From Deltaproteobacteria bacterium (GTDB taxonomy: Bacteria > Bdellovibrionota > Bdellovibrionia > JABDDW01), in the NCBI GenBank assembly GCA_013287405.1, contig JABDDW010000002.1:1-52858 (forward strand): a DNA stretch of 52,858 nucleotides. Reading direction: 5' to 3'. This document shows, one piece after another, positions 24,596 through 31,779 of this stretch. Both the position numbers and the translations under genes were made by a program. The notes beneath the pieces were generated by a model. The model was not told where the DNA came from. It saw only the letters and a program-made list of their open reading frames with translations, and made no database searches. How positions within the stretch are numbered: the stretch's first letter is position 1; every line of letters starts with the position of its first letter.

Positions 24596-26725
24596 ATGCG
24601 AATTCCCGTCAGCGGCATGAGTTGCCAAGCTTGCGCAACCACGATTCAAGGAGCGATCTCTAAGCTTCCGGGTGCACGGGAGGTGCACGTCAATTTTGCT
24701 CTTAAGCAACTGAGCTATGAGGGGCTTGAAACCGATCTTGTAATCTCAAAACTACAGGAGTTGGGTTATGATTCCCCAAGAATTCAAGAGGCCTCTCCCT
24801 TTCAAATAAAAGAGGCAACAAAGCTAAGCCACGAAGAAGGGATCACCGCTTTTCGGAGGTTTATTTTGGCCTTCGTTCTAGGATTTCCGGAGTTTTTGAT
24901 AGGTATGGGGCTTTGGCCTCACGGGTTTTATCACTGGCCGCCGGTGATGGATGCTATTTTAGCATCAGTTGTGGTCATCTTTGCGGGTTTTGATATTCAC
25001 AAGCGCACTTTTATGCAGCTGAAAAATGGGAATGTGAATATGGATACCCTCGTGACTCTGGGAAGTGGAGCAGGTCTTCTTAAGGCTTTTGTTCTTTTGG
25101 CGCGCGGGTCGATGATGCCAGGTTTCGAAGTGGCTTCGACAATTATTGTCTTTATCCTCTTTGGCCGTTACTTAGAGGCCATATCCAGAAAGAAGACCTT
25201 TTCTGCCTCTTCACAACTTTACTTAGCCCTCCAGCGGTCCGTTTCTCGGATTATAGGGGAAAGAGAAGAGCAAGTTTCAGGTCTTGAGTTAAAAGTGGGC
25301 GATCATATCCGACTCAAACCCGGCGAGGTATCTCCAGTGGATGGTATTGTCGTCGAAGGCAAAGCTTTAATAGGCGACCAAACTCTCACTGGCGAGATTA
25401 AGCCAAAGTCCATAGAGAAGGGTTCAAAGATTATTTCTGGGTCGACAATTATAGATAGTTCCATTGTTATTCTTGTTAAAAATGCCGGTGAGAAGAGTTT
25501 CTTGGGGCAGCTCATTATAGAACTTGAACAGGCCCAGGCCCGACCCGCTCCCATCCAAGGGATTGCAGATAAAGTGACCTCTTTCTTTGTCCCAGGAGTA
25601 ATTCTCTTTGCGTGCCTGGCTGCCGTGGTTCAATTCCTCGTGCGAGGAGCGACGCCAGAGTTTTCTCTCAATGTTTTTTTGAGTGTCGTTTTAACGGCGT
25701 GCCCGTGTGCCTTAGGTCTCGCGATACCAACGGCCTTGGTGGCTGGTTTAGGCGCGAGTGCCCAATGGGGAATTTTGTTTAGGGAGCCCAAGGCCCTTGA
25801 GGCCTGTGGCGGCATAACTGAAATCTTTTTTGACAAGACGGGCACCCTCACTGAAGGTCGTCCTCAGCTAGAAAAAATTGAAGTGGCTAGCCGGCAAACC
25901 GAAAATGAACTTTTGACCTACGCTGCCGCTCTGAATCGATATACGACTCACCCTTTAGGGCGTGCATTAACGGACGCCGCCTTTGGCAAAAAAATTTTCG
26001 CATTACCTCCAGTTGAGAACTTAAAAATAAAACCCGGAGAAGGTGTCGAAGGGGACGTTAAGGGCCAGCGAGTCGCTCTTCTACGATGTAAAGATAAGGG
26101 GGAAGAGGAGGGGACTTCAAGTGAGCTTTGGGTCGAGGGTGAGGTAAGAGGACGTTTTATTTTTCGAGATGCTCTTCTTCCAGAAACTCCAGAGATTTTA
26201 CGTTTACTTAAAAGCAAGGGCCTTGCCTGTCACGTCCTCACCGGCGATTCGATCACGTCGGTGAGACAACTGGGGTTGGACAAAATGGTTGAAAGTGTTC
26301 GTGCAGGGTTAAGTCCTCAGGACAAAGAATTTGTCGTTCGAGCTTCAAGGGAAAAAAATCCAAATGGAGTTGCTTTTATTGGGGACGGTATCAACGATAC
26401 GTTAGCTCTAACCCGAGCTACTGTTGGGATTGCTATTGCCAATGGAGCTCCGGCAGCTCTTGCCGCCGGGGCAGTGAGTTTAACTCACGGAATTAAAGAC
26501 TTACCTAGAGTTTTTTTCTTTGCAAAAAAGGTTTCGCGTCAACTCAAGTTTAATTTATTTTGGGCTCTTGGTTATAATGTTGTGATGCTCCCGTTTGCGG
26601 CATCAGGGGATATTCCCCCTATGTTCTCAAGTTTAGCTATGGCTATGAGCTCTGTTTCTGTTGTCCTTGGAAGTGTTTGGTTGGGCTTTAGCCTCCGAAA
26701 AGGTACCGGGTACCTTTTCGGATAG
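24596..26725 (+). CDS. copA: copper-translocating P-type ATPase (CopA type)
   Basis: 709 residues from ATG 24596, one base after the upstream stop; an earlier in-frame TTG would only add 6 residues. One N-terminal heavy-metal-binding domain with GMSCQAC (Cys10, Cys13) is present. The intramembrane site Cys369-Pro-Cys371 (TACPCALGLAIPT), phosphorylation site Asp413 (FDKTGTLTEG), THPLGRAL His-Pro motif and GDGINDTLAL hinge are intact. It exports Cu+ from the cytoplasm. The last nine residues (RKGTGYLFG) are encoded by a GGTACC palindrome, so the original C-terminus has been replaced or extended by a repeat. Confidence 0.94.
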   Translation: MRIPVSGMSCQACATTIQGAISKLPGAREVHVNFALKQLSYEGLETDLVISKLQELGYDSPRIQEASPFQIKEATKLSHEEGITAFRRFILAFVLGFPEFLIGMGLWPHGFYHWPPVMDAILASVVVIFAGFDIHKRTFMQLKNGNVNMDTLVTLGSGAGLLKAFVLLARGSMMPGFEVASTIIVFILFGRYLEAISRKKTFSASSQLYLALQRSVSRIIGEREEQVSGLELKVGDHIRLKPGEVSPVDGIVVEGKALIGDQTLTGEIKPKSIEKGSKIISGSTIIDSSIVILVKNAGEKSFLGQLIIELEQAQARPAPIQGIADKVTSFFVPGVILFACLAAVVQFLVRGATPEFSLNVFLSVVLTACPCALGLAIPTALVAGLGASAQWGILFREPKALEACGGITEIFFDKTGTLTEGRPQLEKIEVASRQTENELLTYAAALNRYTTHPLGRALTDAAFGKKIFALPPVENLKIKPGEGVEGDVKGQRVALLRCKDKGEEEGTSSELWVEGEVRGRFIFRDALLPETPEILRLLKSKGLACHVLTGDSITSVRQLGLDKMVESVRAGLSPQDKEFVVRASREKNPNGVAFIGDGINDTLALTRATVGIAIANGAPAALAAGAVSLTHGIKDLPRVFFFAKKVSRQLKFNLFWALGYNVVMLPFAASGDIPPMFSSLAMAMSSVSVVLGSVWLGFSLRKGTGYLFG
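26694..26722. repeat. GGTACC palindrome inside the 3' end of copA
   Basis: A perfect palindrome: TCCGAAAAGGTACC (26694-26707), a central G (26708) and GGTACCTTTTCGGA (26709-26722). It is the single-arm version of the repeats at 22087 and 38479. It lies in frame within the last codons of the copper ATPase, encodes GTGYLF, and ends 3 bases before the stop. As RNA it gives a strong stem plus TTTT and may act as terminator. Confidence 0.87.
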
Positions 26726-26770
26726 GCTCCGGCAGCCTTGCCTCGCCGCCGGATCTCGGCAGTCCTTCTA

Positions 26771-27751
26771 TCAAAAGACGTTCACCGTGGCGGCAACACC
26801 AACGTTAGTTAAGTTTGAGGCAATGTTACCCGGTAAAAACTGAAGATTGGGATAAACGAAGACGTCTCGGGTAATGGATACGCCCACCCCTATGGATTGA
26901 TAAATTCCATCATGAACTAAATCTGTAGTACCAGGAAACGAGAGGTAGTGTTCGTAGGTAAAAAGGTTAACCAAAGTTCGTAGATTAACCTTTGAAGAGA
27001 GTTGGTACTCGATGATCGGTGCAAAGGCAAATGCGTAGACACTCTGACTCGAAGCAAGATCAGCGCCGGTGGAATCGGTTGACTTGCTAAAAAAATTGTA
27101 CTGAGCAGCCGCAGATAGTCCAATGGAGAGACGAGACTTTCCAACTTGATACATATTTTCTTGATCGACACTGATGGCCTGGCCATAGCCAAGGGCGGTG
27201 TAATCGGCCTGGGTCCATTGCATCCCTTGGACCTGTAACACGGATTGAACACCCAACCACTTGTAAACATATTGATATTGGACGTAAGGATTCATCATAT
27301 CGAAGGTTGTACCAGCGTAATTGTTAAGCGACCCCGTAGACATGGGGGCTATCCAGCGCATACCAATACCGGCCATCACGCTATTTTTTCCGTCGATATT
27401 ATATTTCGCTGATATGGCTCCATCCAGATCGGCCTTTGTTGTATTCCCTGAAGCCGCTGAGATATTCGGTCGATCCTGGGCCAGGGGCTCTTCAATCGTG
27501 CCGCCATTGTAATTAAACTGCGAAGCAATAGACAGTCGAGATAGGGAGCCCGATAACGCTCTAAGGTTATTATTGGTGATGAGATCATCGACTTGCTCGG
27601 CCCCCGGCACCTCGTTGGGCTTGTCGATTATATCTCCGATTTTGGCTTTAGATTCCGATGCACTCTGACCTGAGTCATCGGCCATCGTTAGAATCGGCGT
27701 TCCCGCCGCCAAGAAAAATGTTAAGGCTACGCTAAAAAATTCTTTTTTCAT
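26771..27751 (-). CDS. secreted outer-membrane beta-barrel-like protein, function unknown
   Basis: 326 residues from ATG 27751, chosen because GGGGGAGGA sits 5 bases upstream and a signal peptide (MKKEFFSVALTFFLAAGTPILTMA) begins there. The mature part has a short acidic/flexible N-terminus and then alternating strands with aromatic residues (SAKYNIDGKNSVMAGIGMRW; NPYVQYQYVYKWLGVQSVLQVQGMQW; SVGVSITRDVFVYPNLQFLPG). It ends in ATVNVF, a terminal Phe as in barrel proteins. No family recognised. It is convergent with copA, with 45 bases between stops. Confidence 0.72.
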   Translation of the reverse strand: MKKEFFSVALTFFLAAGTPILTMADDSGQSASESKAKIGDIIDKPNEVPGAEQVDDLITNNNLRALSGSLSRLSIASQFNYNGGTIEEPLAQDRPNISAASGNTTKADLDGAISAKYNIDGKNSVMAGIGMRWIAPMSTGSLNNYAGTTFDMMNPYVQYQYVYKWLGVQSVLQVQGMQWTQADYTALGYGQAISVDQENMYQVGKSRLSIGLSAAAQYNFFSKSTDSTGADLASSQSVYAFAFAPIIEYQLSSKVNLRTLVNLFTYEHYLSFPGTTDLVHDGIYQSIGVGVSITRDVFVYPNLQFLPGNIASNLTNVGVAATVNVF

Positions 27752-27766
27752 TGGTTCCTCCCCCAT

Positions 27767-27997
27767 TAAACGGTGCCGAATGGCTCCGTTACCCCCTCTA
27801 GGACACGCAGAGTGACAATTTCGGTCAGTTGGACCTGTAAAAAAGGTATAAAAAAAGCCACAAAATATTTTTTCTAGATCACTAACCGGTTCTTGTGAGT
27901 GATGTGTCCGGGACAGCTTTCGGTACGATTTCCTATGAGTAAATTCGACGAAGGCATTTTGCTTTGGAGCGGCATTAGAATTGCCTCATAGAGATAT
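27767..27997. other. intergenic region upstream of divergent genes; no gene seen
   Basis: The 230 bases between the outer-membrane protein and the next plus-strand gene should hold both promoters, but I could not fix either. AAAAAAGGTATAAAAAAAGCC (27838-27858) is AT-rich. A 15-base string, AGAATTGCCTCATAG (27977-27991), lies just before the downstream start codon and recurs exactly at 30049-30063. Confidence 0.4.
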
Positions 27998-28477
27998 ATG
28001 AAAATTTTCATCTTTCGTACTCTAATAATATCGGTTTTGACGGGAGTCGTTTGCCCATGTTTTGGCCGTGCCGATGACAAAATTTGTCCTTCGCAGTCGG
28101 CAGAAATTAATACTCAAATTAGAGAAAAATTGAAAACGGCCTCTCGTCTCAGAGGTGAGAATATTAGCTTTTTTATCGGTCTATATTCGAATGTTGATAA
28201 AGAGAGCCGCGGAGACCTTTCCCAGGCCATTAAGTCTGAAAGCGTAGACGCCATACTTAAGGTCCAAGCTTCCCTTGCAGAAGAGTTAGCCAAAGACAAA
28301 CGGAAGTTCAAGACTTGGCTTAGTCAAAAGGACCTCGGAAATCAAGTTGAGGTTCAAAGCTTTCCAGAAAACAATTTTTTTATACTTTTTAAAACTTCAA
28401 TTCCCAATGCTGCTAAAATTATTTGCGCCGCCGCTTCTGGCGACTTACCTAAAAATTTCTTTGACCTTGGCTTTTAG
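27998..28477 (+). CDS. predicted secreted protein of unknown function
   Basis: 159 residues. The N-terminus (MKIFIFRTLIISVLTGVVCPCFGRADD) is a signal peptide, with cleavage likely around FGRA. The remainder is mainly helical and charged, with two Cys in the mature part (ICPSQ near residue 30 and IICAAASG near 144) that could form a disulphide. No Shine-Dalgarno is clear, although GAGATAT precedes the ATG. I do not recognise the family. It stands alone upstream of HNH relics in an accessory-looking patch. Confidence 0.55.
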   Translation: MKIFIFRTLIISVLTGVVCPCFGRADDKICPSQSAEINTQIREKLKTASRLRGENISFFIGLYSNVDKESRGDLSQAIKSESVDAILKVQASLAEELAKDKRKFKTWLSQKDLGNQVEVQSFPENNFFILFKTSIPNAAKIICAAASGDLPKNFFDLGF

Positions 28478-28484
28478 GTACTAG

Positions 28485-28895
28485 AAATGTACCAGAGATT
28501 ACGACCTTGCTGGGAAAATCGTTGGCCGATACAAGAAAACTGAATTCGAACTCCTAGAAGTTTTGAAGCAAATTGATAATCTATTTTTAGAGAAGAGAGA
28601 TCCCGTTGAAAAAGCTAAACGAAATCTAGAAAAGAAACCTGTCTCAAGACAAGTTCAAAAAACAAAGTTTGCTGAAAATGCTCCTGTGAAGGCCAGCGCA
28701 AAAAATATCTCGTTAGGTTTAAGGCGTCCGATTCCCACTGAGTTAAGACATAAAATCTACTTCAGAGATAAAGGAAGATGCCCCTATAGTAACTGCGATC
28801 AACAAAGATGGCTCGATCTTCATCATGTTGTTCCCCTCTGTCTAAGATTTAGGCAGCTGCCTGCCAGGCAAGGCCCCAGTACTATAGAGCCTTAG
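28485..28895 (+). pseudogene. HNH-endonuclease relic with internal deletion and truncated nuclease core
   Basis: An open frame from 28485 to 28895 with no canonical start until TTG 28563. The beginning (GRYKKTEFELLEVLKQIDN) looks like the N-terminus of the HNH proteins numerous in Bdellovibrio-like genomes. It joins directly to the C-terminal linker and the nuclease start (RRPIPTELRHKIYFRDKGRC, CDQQRWLDLHHVVP). The frame then runs into unrelated sequence (LCLRFRQLPARQGPSTIEP), losing the Asn and last His of HNH. About 140 bases (from 28692) are closely similar to 30389 onward. The protein cannot be an active nuclease. Confidence 0.75.
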
Positions 28896-28960
28896 ATATC
28901 GAAAATAAGGTCTTTTTTCAGGCATTTCTTTGCAAGGCTATTTGTTAGAGGAGATTTCGC

Positions 28961-29806
28961 ATGAAAACAATGATCGTCCTATTTTTGATTTTCCCCGCAA
29001 TGGCATGGGCGCAAACCGAAACCAGAAAAGAACTCATGAAATTGCCCCAGCAAATTATAGAAAAAACGACTTGGGGTGTGACATTACCCCAATCCGAAGC
29101 GACAAGTGGACCAGATGTCAGGCAAGTTTCGGATGACGGTCATTTGGAAGTCGTTGGCCTATCGAGAACGTCCCCCTTTGTTGCAAAGGTTAAAGATAAT
29201 TCGGGTAAAGAAACTTTCTATAATGTCGGTTATCAGGTCGCTGAACATGAAGGTACCGCAAGTTTTACAAGTGTTAACGGTCAACCCTTTGTCTGCTTTA
29301 CCTTTCACTCCGTTTTCCCCAAACTGAATACCCAAGGTGTTTCTATTTGGCATCCTACGACTTACGGAAATATTAAGAAGGTGGCAGACAAACCCTATCG
29401 ATGTGATCCACTTAGTCTCAAACATCCTGTGGACGAAAGCAAATTTAAAACCGTTAGCTTAATCTATGAGCTGAGGCGAATTGATTTAGTATTTCTCGAA
29501 TATGCATCTCTTAAATGTCCTACTCTTGGAGAGGCTCAAGGCCATAACGATAACGAAAAAATGCCCGACCGATGTGGCACCTATGGAGAGCTTAGGCAGG
29601 CAATATCCGCTTATCAAACAGCTTACGACGATTTAGTGAAGCAACTCAAAGTGTCGAACTTATATGACAGCAAGGATCGCGATCTTAAGGAGATTGCGGA
29701 TTCAGCCATTCTTCTGGCCCAAAAGCTCCTCTATGGCCCCGACGAAAGCGGGAAGTGGTACGCTGATGATAGAACATATAAGACGGGTTTTGCGCGTTTA
29801 AGGTAA
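28961..29806 (+). CDS. predicted secreted protein of unknown function
   Basis: 281 residues with a clear signal peptide (MKTMIVLFLIFPAMAWAQ, cut after AWA). GAGGAG lies about 8 bases before the ATG. The mature protein is of mixed beta and helix, with four Cys (VCFTFHS, RCDPLS, KCPTLG, DRCGTY) probably forming disulphides. The last third is helical (ELRQAISAYQTAYDDLVKQL). No family recognised. It stands alone, 65 bases after the HNH relic, with a terminator-like hairpin 170 bases after the stop. Confidence 0.65.
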   Translation: MKTMIVLFLIFPAMAWAQTETRKELMKLPQQIIEKTTWGVTLPQSEATSGPDVRQVSDDGHLEVVGLSRTSPFVAKVKDNSGKETFYNVGYQVAEHEGTASFTSVNGQPFVCFTFHSVFPKLNTQGVSIWHPTTYGNIKKVADKPYRCDPLSLKHPVDESKFKTVSLIYELRRIDLVFLEYASLKCPTLGEAQGHNDNEKMPDRCGTYGELRQAISAYQTAYDDLVKQLKVSNLYDSKDRDLKEIADSAILLAQKLLYGPDESGKWYADDRTYKTGFARLR

Positions 29807-30308
29807 ATGTGACGTGTCTCGATCCGCCAGACTCAGCAACGCTTTTCCATGATAAAAAACTGCCGCAAAATACCGTTTTAGCTATGCAAGCCGGGCCCTG
29901 CTATTTGAACTGAGTTCTTCTAATCGCGGAGTCCGAGATGAAAGAACCTCGGCTGGCAAGTTGTATCAATAAGCTGAGAAGTCGAGTTTCGATAACTTCT
30001 CTTTTTAAGAGATGAACTCTTATCGGTGTTTTTTCACATTCTCTTATAAGAATTGCCTCATAGTAAGACCGTTTGCGGCAAAAGTGTTCCTGAAAAGATA
30101 AAGTTGTTTCCTTGATTGAACACTTGGAGGCGTGACCGTCCTTGACTTATAGAATTTCTCTATCCGTGGCCAGGTTTTGAAGCTGGGTTGGTTAAGTGGG
30201 TGAGAAACTTTTGTTGGGAATCTGGATAACTTTGGAGAGTTTAGCAAGTGTTGGAGGAGTTTTTGAGATTTTAGTCAGAGTGAAGAGATTTGAGGAACGC
30301 ATGGTTTT
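29807..30308. other. 500-base gap with no recognisable gene
   Basis: Apart from the hairpin at 29976 and the 15-base string AGAATTGCCTCATAG at 30049-30063 (also at 27977), I see nothing supportable. Short frames on both strands lack ribosome sites and sensible composition. The stretch probably consists of rearrangement debris between two HNH relics. Confidence 0.5.
29976..30006 (+). terminator. candidate rho-independent terminator
   Basis: GAGAAGT (29976-29982) pairs with ACTTCTC (29995-30001), with a possible inner CGA/TCG pairing, followed by TTTTT. It is about 170 bases downstream of the secreted-protein gene. The stem is short, so this is moderate support only. Confidence 0.55.
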
Positions 30309-30632
30309 TTGGGTAGCCCACCCTCTTTTCGCGTAAGTAAAGAATTAGGGAGCGCGTGGTTTGTGTGGGGAAGATTCTGCTTGAGGGCTAGCGCAAAAAA
30401 TATCTCGTTACGTTTAAGACGCCCGATTCCGGCCCAAATAAGACATAAAATCCACCTCAGAGATAAAGGAAAGTGCACTTATAGTCACTGCGATCAACAA
30501 AGGTGGCTCGATTTTCATCATGTTATTCCGGTGAGTCAGGGTGGTCAAAACACTTTGGAGAATTTGAGGACGCTCTGTGCAGCTCATCACAAGATTGAAC
30601 ATTTAGGAGGCGAGCTTGAGCGTATTAAATGA
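30309..30632 (+). pseudogene. HNH-endonuclease C-terminal fragment
   Basis: 107 codons. From about residue 27 the sequence (RASAKNISLRLRRPIPAQIRHKI) is parallel to the relic at 28692, but here the nuclease core is complete: CTYSHCDQQRW, DFHHVIPVSQGGQNTLENLRTLCAAHHK, with the two His, Asn and final His of an HNH motif plus a Cys pair. The first ~26 residues look like unrelated junction sequence, and the large N-terminal domain of the family is absent. It is a truncated copy that could still encode a minimal HNH domain if expressed. Confidence 0.7.
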
Positions 30633-30734
30633 AAGTCCATGACCTATCCCCAAGGCAATAAGGCAAGCAGGGCAAACAAGAACCATGGGGTCATGGCATC
30701 AGGGGAGACTTAGGTCTTTCTTTAAAGTGAAGCC

Positions 30735-31028
30735 CTACTGATTGACTAATTTATAAAGACAAGCCCCAAGTTGATCAGCCTTTTGTTCAAGAACTTTTAG
30801 ATCTTCTAATTTTATTATGGATTGAATTTCTCGAAGGGATGCCAATGAGATATTATAAAACTTTATCCTGTCTTTGATTCCGTTTCGGGCTGCACCCTCG
30901 GCCAAATTAAGGGCCACACTAAATGCAGCGCGCCTTAGTTGGTCTTTGGCATAGGCTGGCAATGTGACCTTTTTGCAATCTTTGTAAAATTCAACAGCCA
31001 TTGTGTGAGTGCGGAAATTTTTAAGCAT
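30735..31028 (-). CDS. four-helix-bundle protein of the 23S rRNA intervening-sequence (IVS) family
   Basis: 97 residues from ATG 31028. Family signs: the start MLKNFRTHTMAVEFYKDCKK, QLRRAAFSVALNLAEGAAR and KFYNISLASLREIQSIIKL, followed by a final helix. Such small proteins (about 115-120 residues) are encoded in intervening sequences of 23S rRNA in some bacteria and also occur free in genomes; their biochemical role is not settled. The Shine-Dalgarno (AAAGGAG) lies inside one arm of a 24-bp inverted repeat, and a truncated mirror copy lies on the other side. It is slightly short at the C-terminus relative to the family. Confidence 0.85.
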   Translation of the reverse strand: MLKNFRTHTMAVEFYKDCKKVTLPAYAKDQLRRAAFSVALNLAEGAARNGIKDRIKFYNISLASLREIQSIIKLEDLKVLEQKADQLGACLYKLVNQ

Positions 31029-31035
31029 CTTAAAA

Positions 31036-31104
31036 GCTCCTTTCAAAAATTTTTGGTCCCTGCTTCGCAGCCGGAGGGCCGGACCAAAAATTTTTGAAAG
31101 GAGC
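31036..31104. repeat. 24-bp perfect inverted repeat between mirror-image IVS-type genes
   Basis: Arms at 31036-31059 and 31081-31104, each with an internal CAAAAATTTTTG palindrome, separated by 21 bases rich in G and C. Each arm places AAAGGAG just upstream of an ATG facing outward: 31028 on the minus strand and 31110 on the plus strand. The repeat therefore supplies ribosome binding sites to both flanking genes. Confidence 0.9.
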
Positions 31105-31109
31105 CCAGT

Positions 31110-31190
31110 ATGTTACTTAAAAATTTCCGCACCTATAATTTGGCTAAAGAATTCTGCAAAGATTGCGACAAGATCAGTTGCAAGCCCTGA
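31110..31190 (+). pseudogene. truncated second copy of the IVS four-helix-bundle gene
   Basis: ATG followed by 25 codons (LLKNFRTYNLAKEFCKDCDK...) and a TGA. The DNA CTTAAAAATTTCCGCAC is identical to the start of the minus-strand gene, and the encoded residues parallel its N-terminus (LKNFRTHTMAVEFYKDCKK). It is cut off after helix one. With its perfect Shine-Dalgarno in the repeat arm it could still be translated as a 26-residue peptide. Confidence 0.8.
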
Positions 31191-31332
31191 AGCCCCGGCA
31201 ACCGACCCCCTGAATCTGAATTTCCTGAATCCCCGACCCCTGTTGACTGATCAGTTAAAGTCTCTATATTCTGCTAATAGACAAGAGCGGATCTTTCGGG
31301 TATTCCAAGTTGAACCTTTGAAAGGATATTTT

Positions 31333-31764
31333 ATGGCAGAAAACAAAAATAAGCCTGTTCTGGAAGTTTTGGGTCAAATTTTTCAGGCGGAGATGGCAGG
31401 AATAGTTCGGTACTTGCACTATTCTTTTATGATTATGGGGCATAATCGAATTCCTATACAGAAATGGTTTCGTGACCAAGCGACAGAATCCACGACCCAC
31501 GCCATCACTATAGGTGAAAAAATCACCTCCCTTGGAGGGCATCCCCCCTTGGTTTCTACTTCCGTCGAAGAATCAAATCGCCATGGTGTTCAAGAGCTTC
31601 TTCAAGAAAGCCTTGTCCACGAACGTGAAGGTCTGGGCCTTTATGGAAAGCTCGTCGAGCTCAGTCACGGGGATATCGCCCTTGAGGAACTGGCCCGTCA
31701 GCTCTTTAGAGAAGAAACCGAGCACATCGAAGAAGTCGAGAAGATGCTCAAAACTTCAATCTGA
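31333..31764 (+). CDS. bfr: bacterioferritin-like ferritin
   Basis: 143 residues from ATG 31333 (AAAGGATATTTT before it); a longer upstream frame reads through the IVS remnant and is not real. Four-helix ferritin pattern with di-iron ligands: EMAGIVRYLHYS (Glu, helix 1), RDQATESTTHAITIGEKI (ExxH, helix 2), ESLVHEREGL (Glu, helix 3) and REETEHIEEVEKM (ExxH, helix 4). It is somewhat shorter than typical bacterioferritin (~158) and lacks an obvious haem Met at position 52. It stores or detoxifies iron. It converges with the TonB-dependent receptor gene, 15 bases apart. Confidence 0.87.
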   Translation: MAENKNKPVLEVLGQIFQAEMAGIVRYLHYSFMIMGHNRIPIQKWFRDQATESTTHAITIGEKITSLGGHPPLVSTSVEESNRHGVQELLQESLVHEREGLGLYGKLVELSHGDIALEELARQLFREETEHIEEVEKMLKTSI

Positions 31765-31779
31765 AGCCCTTCGCTCTTT

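Noticed and set aside
28861..28895. GGCAGCTGCCTGCCAGGC-type palindrome after the HNH relic as a terminator
   Set aside because: Inverted-repeat bases overlap in several alternative pairings and no T-run follows; support is too weak to list.
30044..30247. Minus-strand 67-codon frame in the gene-free gap
   Set aside because: No ribosome site, and composition typical of noise.
31009..31332. Longer N-terminus for the bacterioferritin
   Set aside because: The extension translates the inverted repeat and the IVS remnant in a wrong frame; ATG 31333 with AAAGGA fits the family start.
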